A DNA stretch of 64,000 nucleotides, from contig JACRPA010000012.1 in NCBI GenBank assembly GCA_016214145.1, positions 62,001 to 126,000 of the forward strand, given 5' to 3'. Under the pieces are notes generated by a model. The model did not search any database and had not been told where the DNA came from. It worked only from the letters and a program-made list of their open reading frames with translations. The position numbers were made by a program, and so were the translations under genes. Positions 29,229 to 43,522 of this stretch are shown here, in pieces. Positions within the stretch are counted from its first letter, which is position 1. Each line of letters opens with the position of its first letter. The DNA is from Rhodocyclales bacterium (GTDB lineage: Bacteria > Pseudomonadota > Gammaproteobacteria > Burkholderiales > Rhodocyclaceae).

Positions 29229-29663
29229 ATGGAATTGCAGAAGGTCATCGAGCAGGCGGTTGTCGGCCTGGGTTACGAACTGGTGGATTTCGAGACCAGT
29301 CCGCGCGCCCGGCTGCTGCGCGTCTTCATCGATTCCCCGAAGGGGGTCGCGATCGAGGATTGCACAAAGGTGAGCAACCACCTGACCCGCCTGTTCGCGG
29401 TCGAGAACATCGACTACGACCGGCTGGAGGTGTCCTCGCCCGGCCTCGACCGGCCGCTGAAGAAGGAAGCGGATTTCGTCCGCTTTTCCGGGCAGGAGGC
29501 GCAGATTCGCCTACGCCTGCCGGTAAACGGCCAGCGCAATTTCACCGGCGTGCTGGCAGGCATCGAAGACGGCCGGCTGCGGCTGGAGCGCGACGGCGCG
29601 ATGCAGGTATTCGAGTTGGACCAGGTGGACAAGGCCCGCCTGGTGCCTAAACCAAAGTTCTGA
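29229..29663 (+). CDS. rimP: Ribosome maturation factor RimP
   Basis: A 144-residue protein that assists 30S subunit assembly. Conserved features are [12 protein letters not shown] (~10-21), the [21 protein letters not shown] segment (read as VFIDSPKG and IEDCTKVS), and the [15 protein letters not shown] block (~67-81) that is diagnostic of RimP. It is first in the standard order rimP-nusA-infB-rbfA-truB-rpsO-pnp, 24 bases before nusA. Confidence 0.95.
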   Translation: MELQKVIEQAVVGLGYELVDFETSPRARLLRVFIDSPKGVAIEDCTKVSNHLTRLFAVENIDYDRLEVSSPGLDRPLKKEADFVRFSGQEAQIRLRLPVNGQRNFTGVLAGIEDGRLRLERDGAMQVFELDQVDKARLVPKPKF

Positions 29664-29687
29664 TTTGAGGATTGGCTGGAGGAAGAA

Positions 29688-31160
29688 ATGAGCAAAGAGA
29701 TGCTGCTGCTGGTGGATGCCCTGGCGCGGGAAAAGAACGTCGCCAAGGATATCGTCTTCGCGGCCCTGGAATCGGCGCTCGCCTCCGCCACGAAGAAAAA
29801 GACCAACGAGGAAGCCGATGTCCGTGTCGCCATCGACCAGGACACTGGCGAGTTCGAATCCTTCCGTCGTTGGCAGGTCGTGCCGGACGAGGCGGTGGAG
29901 AGCCCCGACGCGCAGATCGGCCTTTCCGAGGCGCAACAGGAGATGCCCGACATCCAGCTCGACGAATTCATCGAGGAACAGCTCGAGCCGATCGACTTCG
30001 GCCGCATTGGCGCCCAGGCCGCCAAGCAGGTCATCCTGCAGAAGATCCGCGACGCCGAGCGCGAACAGGTGCTGAACGACTTCCTCGAGCGCAAGGAGCA
30101 TCTGGTCACCGGCACGGTGAAGCGCATCGAGCGCGGCAACGCCATCATCGAGGCCGGCCGCATCGAGGCGGTGCTGCCGCGCGACCAGGTGATCCCGAAG
30201 GAAAACCTGCGCGTAGGCGATCGCGTGCGCGCCTACCTGCTCAAGATCGACCGCGCCGCGCGCGGCCCGCAGCTGATCCTCTCCCGCACCGCGCCGGAAT
30301 TCATCATCAAGCTGTTCGAGCTGGAAGTGCCGGAAATGGAAGACGGCCTGCTCGAGATCAAGTCGGCGGCCCGCGATCCCGGCGTGCGCGCCAAGATCGC
30401 CGTCAAGTCCAATGACCCGCGCGTCGATCCGATCGGCACCTGCGTCGGCATGCGCGGCTCGCGCGTCACCGCAGTGACCAACGAGCTGGCCGGCGAGCGC
30501 GTGGACATCGTCCTCTGGTCGGCCGACCCGGCCCAGTTCGTCATCGGCGCGCTGGCGCCGGCCGACGTCAGCAGCATCGTGGTGGACGAGGAGAAGCACA
30601 GCATGGACGTGGTGGTGGATGAAGACAACCTCGCCATCGCCATCGGCCGTTCCGGCCAGAACGTGCGCCTGGCTTCCGAATTGACCGGCTGGGCCATCAA
30701 CCTGATGACCGTCGAGGAGTCGCAGAAAAAATCCGAGGCGGAGCACGGCTCGATCCGCACCCTCTTCATGGAAAAGCTGGACGTGGACGAGGAGGTGGCC
30801 GACATCCTCATCGAGGAGGGTTTCTCCACCATCGAGGAGATCGCCTACGTTCCGCTCAACGAGATGCTGGAGATCGAGGCTTTCGACGAGGACACGGTGA
30901 ACGAACTGCGCAACCGTGCGCGCAATGTCCTCCTGACGGAAGCGATCGTGGATGAGGAGCAGCTGGAAAATGTCGCCGAGGACATGCTCAACCTGGAAGG
31001 CATGGACAAGCCGCTGGCAGCCAAGCTGGCGCGCGCCAACATCCGCACGCGCGACGATCTGGCCGATCTGGCGGTCGACGAGCTGGTGGAACTGTCCGGC
31101 ATCGACGACGAGCGGGCCAAAAATCTGATCACCACGGCGCGCGCGCACTGGTTCGAGTAA
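29688..31160 (+). CDS. nusA: Transcription termination/antitermination factor NusA
   Basis: A 490-residue RNA polymerase-binding factor. Domains in order: N-terminal polymerase-binding domain (1-~130), S1 domain (~135-200, [19 protein letters not shown]), two KH domains (~200-345, with [15 protein letters not shown]), then two acidic helix-hairpin-helix repeats (AR1/AR2 type, ~365-490). It acts in pausing, termination and antitermination. An AAAGG-like ribosome site precedes the ATG; infB begins 9 bases after its stop. Confidence 0.96.
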   Translation: MSKEMLLLVDALAREKNVAKDIVFAALESALASATKKKTNEEADVRVAIDQDTGEFESFRRWQVVPDEAVESPDAQIGLSEAQQEMPDIQLDEFIEEQLEPIDFGRIGAQAAKQVILQKIRDAEREQVLNDFLERKEHLVTGTVKRIERGNAIIEAGRIEAVLPRDQVIPKENLRVGDRVRAYLLKIDRAARGPQLILSRTAPEFIIKLFELEVPEMEDGLLEIKSAARDPGVRAKIAVKSNDPRVDPIGTCVGMRGSRVTAVTNELAGERVDIVLWSADPAQFVIGALAPADVSSIVVDEEKHSMDVVVDEDNLAIAIGRSGQNVRLASELTGWAINLMTVEESQKKSEAEHGSIRTLFMEKLDVDEEVADILIEEGFSTIEEIAYVPLNEMLEIEAFDEDTVNELRNRARNVLLTEAIVDEEQLENVAEDMLNLEGMDKPLAAKLARANIRTRDDLADLAVDELVELSGIDDERAKNLITTARAHWFE

Positions 31161-31169
31161 GGAGCCGAC

Positions 31170-33704
31170 ATGGCACAGACGAGCGTAAGCCAATTCGCCA
31201 GCGAGCTGAAAATGCCCGCTGCCTCGCTGCTTGAGCAACTCGCCAAGGCGGGCGTAGGCAAGAAGGGCGAGACCGACCTGCTCAGCGATGCCGACAAGAC
31301 GCGGCTGCTCGACTACCTGCGCAAGTCGCACGGCGCGACGGAGAGCAAGTCGAAGATCACGCTGACGCGCAAGCAGACCACCGAGATCAAGAAATCCGAC
31401 GCTTCCGGCAAGGCGCGCACCATCCAGGTGGAGGTGCGCAAGAAGCGCGTCTTCGTCAAGCGCGACGAGTCGCAGCCTGTCGAGGCCCCGGCGCCGGCGC
31501 TGCCTCCCGCGTCGCAACCCGTGGTGGATGCCGAACAGGCCAAGCTGCGCGAGATCGAGTCGCAGAAGCAGTCCGAGCTGATGGCGCGCCAGGCGGCGGA
31601 AATCAAGGAGAAGCAGGAACGGGAAGCCAAGGTGCGCCAGGAGGCCGAGGAGCGTCAGGCTGCCCAGCAGACCGCGGCCGCGGCGGAGAAGACCAAGGCG
31701 CAGGAAGCCGCCGCGCCCGGGACCGCAGGCACGCTTCACAAGCCGGCCGGCAAGCCGGACAAGAAGGACGAGAAGCAGAAGAAGGCGACGACGGCCTGGA
31801 AAGAGGAAGCCGCCAAGAAACGCGCCATCAAGACGCGCGGCGACACCGGCGGCGCTTCCGGCTGGCGCGGCGCCAAGGGGGGCGGCCGCCACCGCCACCA
31901 GCACCACGATGAGCACGCCCAGGCGCAAATGCCGGCCGAGCCGATCGTGCGCGAGGTGCTGGTGCCGGAAACCATCACGGTCGCCGACCTCGCCCACAAG
32001 ATGGCGGTCAAGGCCGCCGAGGTCATCAAGACCCTGATGAAGATGGGTTCCATGGTGACCATCAACCAGGTGCTGGACCAGGAAACGGCGATGATCATCG
32101 TCGAGGAGATGGGCCATGTCGCCAAGGCCGCCAAGCTGGACGACCCGGACGCCCTCTTTGCGGAGGCGCAGGAGGAACATGCGGACGTCGTGCCGGAGCC
32201 GCGCGCCCCGGTGGTGACCGTCATGGGCCACGTCGACCACGGCAAGACTTCGCTGCTCGACTATATCCGCAAGACGCGCGTCGCCCACGGCGAGGCGGGC
32301 GGCATCACGCAGCACATCGGCGCCTATCACGTCGAGACGCCGCGCGGCATGGTCACCTTCCTCGACACGCCGGGCCACGAGGCGTTTACCGCCATGCGCG
32401 CCCGCGGCGCCAAGGCCACCGACCTGGTCATCCTGGTGGTGGCGGCCGACGATGGCGTCATGCCGCAGACCAAGGAAGCCATCCATCACGCCAAGGCCGC
32501 CAATGTGCCGCTGGTGGTGGCCGTGAACAAGATAGACAAGCCCGAGGCCAACCCGGATCGCGTCAAGCAGGAACTGGTGGCCGAGAGCGTGCTGCCGGAA
32601 GAGTACGGCGGCGACTCGCCCTTCGTGCAGGTGTCGGCCAAGACCGGCCAGGGCATCGACGACCTGATCGAGCACGTGCTGCTGCAGGCCGAGGTGCTGG
32701 AGCTGAAGGCGCCGAAGGACACCCTCGCCAAGGGCCTCATCATCGAATCCCGCCTCGACAAGGGCAAGGGCCCGGTGGCGACCATGCTGGTGCAGTCGGG
32801 CACGCTCAGGCGCGGCGACATCCTGCTGGCCGGCGCCGTCTATGGCCGCGTGCGCGCCATGCTCGACGAGAACGGCGTTCCGATCGATGCCGCCGGTCCG
32901 TCCATTCCGGTGGAAATCCAGGGATTGTCCGACGTGCCGATGGCCGGCGACGAGGCGATGGCGCTGGCCGACGAGCGCAAGGCGCGCGAGATCGCGCTGT
33001 TCCGCCAGGGCAAGTTCCGGGAGGTCAAACTGGCCAGGCAACAGGCGGCCAAGCTGGAGACCATGTTCGAGCAGATGGGCGAGGGCGAGGTGAAGAGCCT
33101 GCCGCTCATCGTCAAGGCCGACGTGCAGGGTTCGCAGGAAGCGCTGTCGCATGCCTTGCAGAAGCTGTCCACCGACGAGGTCAAGGTCAACATCATCCAT
33201 GCCGCGGTCGGCGGCATCAGCGAATCCGACGTCAACCTCGCCTCGGCGTCGAAGGCCGTCATCATCGGCTTCAACACCCGCGCCGACGCGCAGTCGCGCA
33301 AGCTGGCCGAGAGCCTCGGCGTGGATCTCCGCTACTACAACATCATTTACGACGCCGTGGACGAGGTGAAGGCGGCGATGTCCGGCATGCTCTCGCCCGA
33401 GAAGAAGGAAAGCGCCATCGGCCTGGTGGAGATCCGCCAGGTGTTCCGCATCTCCAAGGTCGGCTCGGTCGCCGGCTGCTACGTGCTGGACGGCCTGGTG
33501 CGCCGCGGATCGCAGGTGCGCCTGCTGCGCGACAACGTGGTGCTGTGGACCGGCGAGCTGGATTCGCTCAAGCGCTTCAAGGATGACGTGCGCGAAGTCA
33601 AGGCCGGCTTCGAGTGCGGCCTCTCGCTGAAGAACTACAACGACATCCAGGAAAAAGACCAGCTCGAGGTCTTCGAGATCCAGGAAGTGGCGAGAACGCT
33701 TTGA
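31170..33704 (+). CDS. infB: Translation initiation factor IF-2
   Basis: An 844-residue GTPase that places initiator tRNA on the 30S subunit. The N-terminal IF2-N module is at 1-50 ([21 protein letters not shown]), followed by a long charged Ala/Glu/Lys-rich linker (~90-250) and a second IF2-N module (~260-310). The G domain has GHVDHGKTS (~352-360), DTPGHEAF (~398) and NKID (~452). Domains II-IV complete the chain. Length and order are normal for a betaproteobacterium. A palindromic repeat separates it from rbfA. Confidence 0.96.
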   Translation: MAQTSVSQFASELKMPAASLLEQLAKAGVGKKGETDLLSDADKTRLLDYLRKSHGATESKSKITLTRKQTTEIKKSDASGKARTIQVEVRKKRVFVKRDESQPVEAPAPALPPASQPVVDAEQAKLREIESQKQSELMARQAAEIKEKQEREAKVRQEAEERQAAQQTAAAAEKTKAQEAAAPGTAGTLHKPAGKPDKKDEKQKKATTAWKEEAAKKRAIKTRGDTGGASGWRGAKGGGRHRHQHHDEHAQAQMPAEPIVREVLVPETITVADLAHKMAVKAAEVIKTLMKMGSMVTINQVLDQETAMIIVEEMGHVAKAAKLDDPDALFAEAQEEHADVVPEPRAPVVTVMGHVDHGKTSLLDYIRKTRVAHGEAGGITQHIGAYHVETPRGMVTFLDTPGHEAFTAMRARGAKATDLVILVVAADDGVMPQTKEAIHHAKAANVPLVVAVNKIDKPEANPDRVKQELVAESVLPEEYGGDSPFVQVSAKTGQGIDDLIEHVLLQAEVLELKAPKDTLAKGLIIESRLDKGKGPVATMLVQSGTLRRGDILLAGAVYGRVRAMLDENGVPIDAAGPSIPVEIQGLSDVPMAGDEAMALADERKAREIALFRQGKFREVKLARQQAAKLETMFEQMGEGEVKSLPLIVKADVQGSQEALSHALQKLSTDEVKVNIIHAAVGGISESDVNLASASKAVIIGFNTRADAQSRKLAESLGVDLRYYNIIYDAVDEVKAAMSGMLSPEKKESAIGLVEIRQVFRISKVGSVAGCYVLDGLVRRGSQVRLLRDNVVLWTGELDSLKRFKDDVREVKAGFECGLSLKNYNDIQEKDQLEVFEIQEVARTL

Positions 33705-33712
33705 AAAGCCTG

Positions 33713-33782
33713 AACCACGGAGTGCGCGGAGATCACGGAGGGATTCTTGGTTTTTCTCTGAATCCTCCGTGTGCTCCGTGGT
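33713..33782. repeat. Type D repeat between infB and rbfA
   Basis: AACCACGGAGTGCGCGGAGA, core, TCCTCCGTGTGCTCCGTGGT: imperfect inverted repeat of the same kind as 20574-20645. It occupies almost all of the infB-rbfA gap. Confidence 0.75.
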
Positions 33783-33800
33783 CAATGCTTTCCTGTTTTT

Positions 33801-34169
33801 ATGCCTAAGGAGTTTTCCCGCAGCAGCCGCATCGCCGAGCAGGTGCAGCGCGAGCTGGCCGAGCTGATCCGGCTGGAACTGAAGGATCCGCGCGTCGGCC
33901 TGATCACCCTCACGGGCGTCGATCTGACGCCGGATTACGCCCACGCCAAGGTCTTCTACACTACGCTGGCCGCTGGCGCGGCGCGGCAGGAGATCGAGGC
34001 CGGCCTGCGCCGCGCCAGCGGCTTCCTGCGGCGGGAACTCGGCCGCCGCATCCGCATCCATACCCTGCCGGAACTGCATTTCGTCTTCGACGACTCGGTC
34101 GAGCGGGGAGACCGCCTGTCCCGCCTCATCGACGAGGCCGTTGCGTCCGACCGCAAGCACGAGGGCTAG
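33801..34169 (+). CDS. rbfA: Ribosome-binding factor A
   Basis: A 122-residue KH-fold protein that helps mature the 16S rRNA 5' end. It shows [27 protein letters not shown] (seen as [14 protein letters not shown] and [10 protein letters not shown], ~7-35) and the [17 protein letters not shown] block (~85-101). The start at 33801 is the family start [10 protein letters not shown]. The ribosome site is poor and lies in T-rich DNA at the edge of the repeat, which may lower expression relative to infB. Confidence 0.93.
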   Translation: MPKEFSRSSRIAEQVQRELAELIRLELKDPRVGLITLTGVDLTPDYAHAKVFYTTLAAGAARQEIEAGLRRASGFLRRELGRRIRIHTLPELHFVFDDSVERGDRLSRLIDEAVASDRKHEG

Positions 34170-34189
34170 CCCCTCCGCTTCAGCTTGTC

Positions 34190-35110
34190 ATGAATCGTCC
34201 GAGCAAACCGCCGCGCCGCCGGGTCGACGGCGTCCTTCTGCTCGACAAGCCGGCCGGCATGACGTCCAACGCCGCCCTGCAGAAGGTTCGGCGCCTGTTC
34301 AATGCCGCCAAGGCCGGCCATACCGGCACGCTTGACCCGATGGCCACCGGCCTGCTGCCGGTCTGCTTCGGCGAAGCGACCAAGTTCGCCGGGGAACTGC
34401 TGGCTGCCGACAAGCGCTATGCCGCGACCGTCCTGCTCGGCGTGCGCACCGACACGGCGGACGCCGAAGGCCGCGTGCTGGAAACCCGGCCGGTGGCGGC
34501 GACGCGCGAACAGGTGGAGGCGGTTCTTGCCCGCTTCCGCGGTGACATCCAGCAAGTTCCGCCCATGCATTCCGCCCTCAAGCGCGACGGCCGTCCGCTC
34601 TACGAGTACGCCCGGCAGGGGATCGAGCTGGAACGGGCGCCCCGTGCCGTTACCATCCACTCGCTTGATCTTGTCGGTTTCGAAGGAGATCGGATCAAGT
34701 TCGATGTGGATTGCAGCAAAGGCACCTACGTTCGCACCCTCGCCCAGGACATCGGCGAGGCGCTCGGTTGCGGCGGCCACCTGGTTGCCTTGCGGCGCAC
34801 CCGCATCGGCAGCTTGCGCCTTGAGGCGGCCGTCACGATCGAAGCCCTGGAGGCGATGCCGCCGGAGGCCCGCAATGCCTTGTTGCAGCCGGCGGATACC
34901 CTGCTGGCGACGCTGCCGCGGCTCGACCTGGATGTTGACGCGACACAGCGCTTCGTCCGCGGCCAGGCGGTGCGGGCAGGGCAGCAGGGCCTGATTGCAG
35001 GCCAATTGCGGGTGTATGCCGCGGACGGCCGCTTTCTCGGCCTGGGACGTGCCGCAGCGGACGGGCTGGTGGCGCCGGCCCGGCTGGTGGCGATCATCCT
35101 TGAAAAATAG
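34190..35110 (+). CDS. truB: tRNA pseudouridine-55 synthase
   Basis: A 306-residue enzyme that makes pseudouridine 55 in the T loop of all tRNAs. The signature VDGVLLLDKPAGMTSN is at ~11-26 and the catalytic Asp in HTGTLDPMATGLLP (~43-56). KGTYVRTLAQDIG (~178-190) and a C-terminal PUA-like domain follow. It starts 20 bases after rbfA. It is followed by the rpsO promoter rather than direct fusion to rpsO. Confidence 0.95.
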   Translation: MNRPSKPPRRRVDGVLLLDKPAGMTSNAALQKVRRLFNAAKAGHTGTLDPMATGLLPVCFGEATKFAGELLAADKRYAATVLLGVRTDTADAEGRVLETRPVAATREQVEAVLARFRGDIQQVPPMHSALKRDGRPLYEYARQGIELERAPRAVTIHSLDLVGFEGDRIKFDVDCSKGTYVRTLAQDIGEALGCGGHLVALRRTRIGSLRLEAAVTIEALEAMPPEARNALLQPADTLLATLPRLDLDVDATQRFVRGQAVRAGQQGLIAGQLRVYAADGRFLGLGRAAADGLVAPARLVAIILEK

Positions 35111-35120
35111 GGGATTTTCA

Positions 35121-35149
35121 TTGCGGGACGACGGGACGGCGGGTATAAT
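35121..35149 (+). promoter_or_regulatory. Promoter of rpsO-pnp
   Basis: TTGCGG at 35121-35126, 17-base spacer, TATAAT at 35144-35149. It gives a leader of about 95 bases to rpsO. Confidence 0.75.
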
Positions 35150-35249
35150 CCGCCCCTTCATTCGAAACCGGAATGAATCCACATGGGGTGCAGTGCTCTA
35201 TCAAACCGGGGCGGCGCCTGATTTCAACTGCGTTTGAGAGAAAATCCAA

Positions 35250-35519
35250 ATGGCATTTACCACCGCCGACAAGGCCAAAGTCGTGGCCGATTTCCAGCGT
35301 GCGCAAGGCGACACCGGCTCGCCCGAAGTGCAGATCGCGCTGCTGACCAACCGCATCAACGACCTCACCGGTCACTTCAAGGAACACGTCAAGGACCACC
35401 ACTCGCGTCGCGGCCTGCTGCGCATGGTGAGCCAGCGTCGCAAGCTGCTCGATTACCTCAAGCGCACGAATGCCGACAGCTATCGCGCGCTGATCGAGCG
35501 CCTCGGCCTGCGCAAGTAA
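35250..35519 (+). CDS. rpsO: Ribosomal protein S15
   Basis: An 89-residue 30S protein that nucleates assembly of the central domain of 16S rRNA. The family core [24 protein letters not shown] (seen as [13 protein letters not shown] and [11 protein letters not shown]) and [21 protein letters not shown] are intact and the length is exactly as in E. coli. It has its own promoter and precedes pnp; a large hairpin lies between the two. Confidence 0.97.
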   Translation: MAFTTADKAKVVADFQRAQGDTGSPEVQIALLTNRINDLTGHFKEHVKDHHSRRGLLRMVSQRRKLLDYLKRTNADSYRALIERLGLRK

Positions 35520-35557
35520 CGCGGCGAGCTGCACGTGCCCCGCTTCATGGCGGATAT

Positions 35558-35587
35558 GCCGGCGACGCCCAGGACGGGCGCGCCGGC
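35558..35587 (+). promoter_or_regulatory. Hairpin between rpsO and pnp
   Basis: GCCGGCG-A-CGCCC, short loop, GGGCG-CGCCGGC. The position matches the E. coli rpsO-pnp leader hairpin that RNase III cuts for PNPase autocontrol. It could also partly terminate rpsO transcripts. Confidence 0.55.
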
Positions 35588-35642
35588 TTTGTCGTTTCCG
35601 GGGCGGTTGTGTCCGTCCCCTGCTGATTGAAAGGATAGTCCC

Positions 35643-37754
35643 TTGCTTACTGCTACCAAGAAAAGCTTTTCCTACGGTGCGCACACCGTCACGCTGGAAA
35701 CCGGCGAGATCGCCCGCCAGGCGCACGGCGCCGTCATGGTCAACATGGACGAGACCGTGGTGCTCGCCACCGTGGTCGCCGCCAAGGAGCCCAAGCCCGG
35801 CCAGGATTTCTTCCCGCTGACCGTCGATTACATGGAGAAGGTCTATGCCGCCGGCCGCATTCCCGGCGGCTTCTTCAAGCGCGAAGGCCGTCCCTCGGAG
35901 AAGGAGATCCTCACCTGCCGCCTGATCGACCGCCCGATCCGTCCGCTCTTTCCGGATGGCCTCTACAACGACGTGCAGGTGATCGTCACCGTGCTGTCGA
36001 GCAACCCCGAGATCGATCCCGACATCCCGGCCATGATCGGCGTCTCGGCCGCCCTGTCGATTTCCGGCATTCCCTTCAACGGCCCGATCGGCGCCGCCCG
36101 GGTCGGCTACATCAACGGCCAGTACGTGCTGTGCCCGACAATCTCCGAACTCAAGGATAGCCAACTCAACCTGGTCGTTGCCGGCACAGAATCCGCCGTG
36201 CTGATGGTCGAATCCGAGGCGCAGGAACTCCCGGAAGACGTCATGCTCGGCGCCGTGGTCTTCGGCCACGAGCAGATGCGGGCGGCCATCAACGCCATCA
36301 ACGAACTGGTCGAAATCGCCGGCAAGCCCGAGTGGGACTGGCAGCCGCCGGCGAAGGACGAGGCGCTGATCGCCAGGGTCGCCGAGTTGGCCGAAGCCGA
36401 ACTGCGCGACGCCTACAAGCTCACGCAGAAGCAACTGCGCATGCAGAAGGTCGGCGAACTGCGCAAGCGCGTCATCGAAGCCGTCTCCCAGGCTGCGGCG
36501 AGCCCGCTGAGCCCGAACGAGATCAACCACGTCAAGAACATCTTCTTCGACATGGAAGCGAAGATAGTGCGCAACCAGATTCTCGACGGCGAGCCGCGCA
36601 TCGACGGCCGCGACACGCGTACCGTGCGCCCGATCGCGATCCGCCACGGCGTGCTGCCGCGCACCCACGGCTCCTCGCTGTTCACCCGCGGCGAGACGCA
36701 GGCGCTGGTGGTGGCCACGCTGGGCACCGGCCGTGACGAGCAGATCATCGACGCGCTGCAGGGCGAATCGAGGGATCGCTTCATGCTTCACTACAACATG
36801 CCGCCCTTCGCCACCGGCGAGGCGGGACGCGTCGGTACGCCGAAGCGCCGCGAAATCGGCCACGGCCGCCTGGCCAAGCGCGCCCTGCTGGCGGTGCTGC
36901 CTTCGCCCGAAGAGTTCAGCTACTCGATGCGCGTCGTCTCCGAAATCACCGAATCGAACGGCTCCAGTTCCATGGCCTCCGTCTGCGGCGGCTCGTTGGC
37001 GTTGATGGATGCCGGCGTGCCGCTGAAGGCGCACGTCGCCGGCATCGCCATGGGCCTCATCAAGGAAGGCAACCGCTTCGCAGTTCTGACCGACATCCTC
37101 GGCGACGAGGATCACCTCGGCGACATGGACTTCAAGGTGGCCGGCACTGACAACGGCATCACCGCCCTGCAGATGGACATCAAGATCCAGGGCATCACCA
37201 AGGAGATCATGCACGTCGCCCTGAGCCAGGCCAACGAGGCCCGCATGCACATCCTCGGCCTCATGAAGCAGTCGATGAACGCGCCGAGCGAGATATCCAC
37301 CTACGCGCCGCGGCTCATCACCATGAAGATCAATCCGGAGAAGATCCGCGACGTGATCGGCAAGGGCGGCTCGGTGATCCGCGCCCTGACCGAGGAGACC
37401 GGCGCCGTCATCGATATCAACGACGACGGCACCGTGACCATCGCCTCCGTCAGCGCCGAGGCCGGCGCCATGGCGAAGAAGCGCATCGAGGACATCACCG
37501 CCGAGGTCGAAGTGGGCAAGGTTTATGAAGGCACCGTGCTGCGCCTGCTGGATTTCGGCGCCATCGTGCAGATCCTGCCGGGCAAGGACGGCCTCCTGCA
37601 TATCTCGCAGATCGCCAATGAGCGGGTGAACCAGGTCTCCGACTACCTCAAGGAAGGCCAGGCGGTGCGCGTCAAGGTGCTGGAGGCCGACGAGAAGGGC
37701 CGCGTGCGCCTTTCCATGAAGGCGGCCTCGGAAGCGGCGCCGGCGCAGCAGTAA
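35643..37754 (+). CDS. pnp: Polyribonucleotide nucleotidyltransferase (PNPase)
   Basis: A 703-residue phosphorolytic 3'-5' exoribonuclease and degradosome component. The first RNase PH domain is ~5-210, the helical linker ~240-300, and the second RNase PH domain ~310-540 with [17 protein letters not shown]. The KH domain follows (~550-610, [16 protein letters not shown]) and the S1 domain ends the chain (~620-690, [16 protein letters not shown]). The start is a TTG with AAAGGATAG upstream; the next in-frame ATG lies well inside the first domain. A strong terminator follows. Confidence 0.95.
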   Translation: MLTATKKSFSYGAHTVTLETGEIARQAHGAVMVNMDETVVLATVVAAKEPKPGQDFFPLTVDYMEKVYAAGRIPGGFFKREGRPSEKEILTCRLIDRPIRPLFPDGLYNDVQVIVTVLSSNPEIDPDIPAMIGVSAALSISGIPFNGPIGAARVGYINGQYVLCPTISELKDSQLNLVVAGTESAVLMVESEAQELPEDVMLGAVVFGHEQMRAAINAINELVEIAGKPEWDWQPPAKDEALIARVAELAEAELRDAYKLTQKQLRMQKVGELRKRVIEAVSQAAASPLSPNEINHVKNIFFDMEAKIVRNQILDGEPRIDGRDTRTVRPIAIRHGVLPRTHGSSLFTRGETQALVVATLGTGRDEQIIDALQGESRDRFMLHYNMPPFATGEAGRVGTPKRREIGHGRLAKRALLAVLPSPEEFSYSMRVVSEITESNGSSSMASVCGGSLALMDAGVPLKAHVAGIAMGLIKEGNRFAVLTDILGDEDHLGDMDFKVAGTDNGITALQMDIKIQGITKEIMHVALSQANEARMHILGLMKQSMNAPSEISTYAPRLITMKINPEKIRDVIGKGGSVIRALTEETGAVIDINDDGTVTIASVSAEAGAMAKKRIEDITAEVEVGKVYEGTVLRLLDFGAIVQILPGKDGLLHISQIANERVNQVSDYLKEGQAVRVKVLEADEKGRVRLSMKAASEAAPAQQ

Positions 37755-37770
37755 GCGCGTTTCAGGCAAC

Positions 37771-37803
37771 AAAAAAAGGACGCCTAGCAGGCGTCCTTTT
37801 TTT
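37771..37803 (+). terminator. Intrinsic terminator after pnp
   Basis: AAAAAAAGGACGCC, loop TAGCA, GGCGTCC and seven T. The symmetrical A and T tails let it work in both directions, serving dksA as well. Confidence 0.92.
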
Positions 37804-37808
37804 ATCCT

Positions 37809-37864
37809 GTAGGTCGGCCTTCAGGCCGACGCCAGCGCCGCAGTCGGGCTGAAGCCCGACCTAC
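37809..37864. repeat. Type A palindromic repeat at the dksA 3' end
   Basis: GTAGGTCGGCCTTCAGGCC, core, GTCGGGCTGAAGCCCGAC then CTAC. The right arm supplies the TAG stop codon of dksA (37861-37863). Confidence 0.85.
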
Positions 37865-38286
37865 TTGGCCACTTGCTTCTCTCTCAGTTCCTCGAGCGTC
37901 TTGCAGTCGATGCACAGGGTGGCCGTGGGACGGGCCTCCAGGCGCTTCAGGCCGATCTCGACGCCGCAGGAGTCGCAATAGCCATATTCGCCGTTCTCGA
38001 TGCGGCCGAGAGCCTCGTCGATCTTCTTGATCAGCTTGCGTTCGCGGTCGCGGTTGCGCAGTTCCAGGGCGATGTCGGACTCCTGGCTGGCGCGGTCGTT
38101 GGGATCGGCGAAGACGGTCGCCTCGTCCTGCATGGTATGCACCGTGCGCTCGACGTCTTGCAGCAACTCATCTTTCAGCGTCTCTAGAATGACGCGGAAG
38201 TGCTTGAGCTGCTTGTTGTTCATGTACTCCTCGCCCTTTTTTGCAACGTAAGGCGGGAACTGCTTGTGTAGGATGTCTTCAGCCAT
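37861..38286 (-). CDS. dksA: RNA polymerase-binding regulator DksA
   Basis: A 141-residue coiled-coil protein that enters the RNA polymerase secondary channel and works with ppGpp in the stringent response. The coiled coil spans ~30-105 and carries the acidic tip residues in FADPNDRASQE. The zinc finger CDSC...CIDC (~110-134) has all four cysteines. The N-terminus KKGEEYMNNKQLKHFRVILE and the end CIDCKTLEELREKQVAK match classical DksA, so the full-length start at 38286 is favoured. Its stop codon is provided by a type A repeat. Confidence 0.95.
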   Translation of the reverse strand: MAEDILHKQFPPYVAKKGEEYMNNKQLKHFRVILETLKDELLQDVERTVHTMQDEATVFADPNDRASQESDIALELRNRDRERKLIKKIDEALGRIENGEYGYCDSCGVEIGLKRLEARPTATLCIDCKTLEELREKQVAK

Positions 38287-38375
38287 TTTTCCGGACCCGG
38301 ATTTGCGGGAAAAGCCGCTTTAATATCAGAAATGCCGGAGGGTCGCAAGCAGAAATTCGGAGCGCTTTGATTCGA

Positions 38376-38404
38376 TTGACCTATGGGGGGTCCCCGAGTA
38401 GAAT
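38376..38404 (+). promoter_or_regulatory. Promoter of the tRNA cluster
   Basis: TTGACC at 38376-38381, 17-base spacer, TAGAAT at 38399-38404, about 10 bases before the first tRNA. A G/C-rich stretch lies between, as in stable RNA promoters. Confidence 0.75.
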
Positions 38405-38414
38405 GCCGCGTCTT

Positions 38415-38491
38415 CGGGGTGTAGCGCAGACTGGTAGCGCGCCTGGTTTGGGACCAGGATGTCGGAGGTTCAAATCCTCTCACCCCGACCA
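38415..38491 (+). tRNA. tRNA-Pro (anticodon TGG)
   Basis: A 77-nt cloverleaf with acceptor CGGGGTG/CACCCCG, anticodon arm CCTGG-TTTGGGA-CCAGG (anticodon TGG), T arm with GGTTCAAATCC and encoded CCA. Confidence 0.96.
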
Positions 38492-38508
38492 GTGGCGTGA
38501 CACGACGG

Positions 38509-38585
38509 GCGCCCGTAGCTCAACCGGATAGAGCACCGGCCTTCTAAGCCGGGGGTTGTGAGTTCGAGTCTCGCCGGGCGCGCCA
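38509..38585 (+). tRNA. tRNA-Arg (anticodon TCT)
   Basis: A 77-nt cloverleaf with acceptor GCGCCCG/CGGGCGC, anticodon arm CCGGC-CTTCTAA-GCCGG (anticodon TCT), T loop TTCGAGT and encoded CCA. It lies 17 bases after tRNA-Pro. Confidence 0.96.
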
Positions 38586-38618
38586 AAACGGTCAGGGCGC
38601 GCTGGTATTTCTTCAGTG

Positions 38619-38694
38619 GTGGACGTAGCTCAGTTGGTAGAGTCCTGGATTGTGATTCCAGTTGTCGCGGGTTCGAGTCCCGTCGTCCACCCCA
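38619..38694 (+). tRNA. tRNA-His (anticodon GTG)
   Basis: A 76-nt cloverleaf with acceptor GTGGACG/CGTCCAC, anticodon GTG in the loop, T loop TTCGAGT and encoded CCA. The base before it is G and the discriminator is C, the G-1:C73 identity pair of histidine tRNAs. Confidence 0.96.
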
Positions 38695-38804
38695 CCCTCT
38701 CTCCCGATACAATGCACTCCCGTTGCCGAGGCGCCTGGCGCATGCCATGAGCCCGTGCCGGCGGCATGATGCCGCGCTTGTGCAGCCACAACAGAAGCGA
38801 ATCA

Positions 38805-43109
<4,305 letters not shown>

Positions 43110-43120
<11 letters not shown>

Positions 43121-43490
43121 ACAGCAAAGTCAGTCCCCAGACCACGGCGGCATTGAGCAGAGACAGCATCACCGCCGCGCTGCCGAGGTCCTTGGCGCGT
43201 TTGGAGAGGTCGTGGCGTTCGCCGGAGACGCGGTCGACCACCGCCTCGACGGCGGAATTCAGCAGTTCGACGATGAGGATCAGCAGCAGGCTGCCGACCA
43301 GCAGCGCCCGCTCGATGCCGTTGTTGCCGAGATACAGCCCCAGCGGCAGCAGGGGCGCCACCAGCAGCAGTTCCTGGCGGAAGGCCGCCTCGTGGCGCCA
43401 GGCGGCCAGCAGGCCGTCGCGCGAGTAAAGCGTGGCGTTCCAGATGCGCTTGAGGCCGCCGCGGCTCTTGTGCGGCGAGGTGTGCGTCAT
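43110..43490 (-). CDS. dgkA: Diacylglycerol kinase
   Basis: A 126-residue inner membrane enzyme that phosphorylates diacylglycerol to phosphatidic acid. Three hydrophobic helices are visible (~40-56, 60-80, 103-124), with the active-site [15 protein letters not shown] (~75-89) and the E. coli-like [13 protein letters not shown] (~98-110). The size is normal. It is convergent with parC, and the last codons of the two genes overlap. Confidence 0.95.
43126..43149 (+). repeat. Dispersed two-part motif, copy 8
   Basis: Exact AAAGTCAGT-N9-ACGGCG, just downstream of the parC stop and inside the 3' end of dgkA. Confidence 0.8.
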
Positions 43491-43522
43491 GGTCTCCCCC
43501 CGATTGCTTCAGGGGGAGGATT

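Noticed and set aside
29511-34160. A very long minus-strand open frame opposite nusA and infB
   Set aside because: It is the antisense shadow of nusA-infB-rbfA in GC-rich DNA; the plus-strand genes are certain and the antisense peptide has His/Leu/Asp-rich shadow composition.
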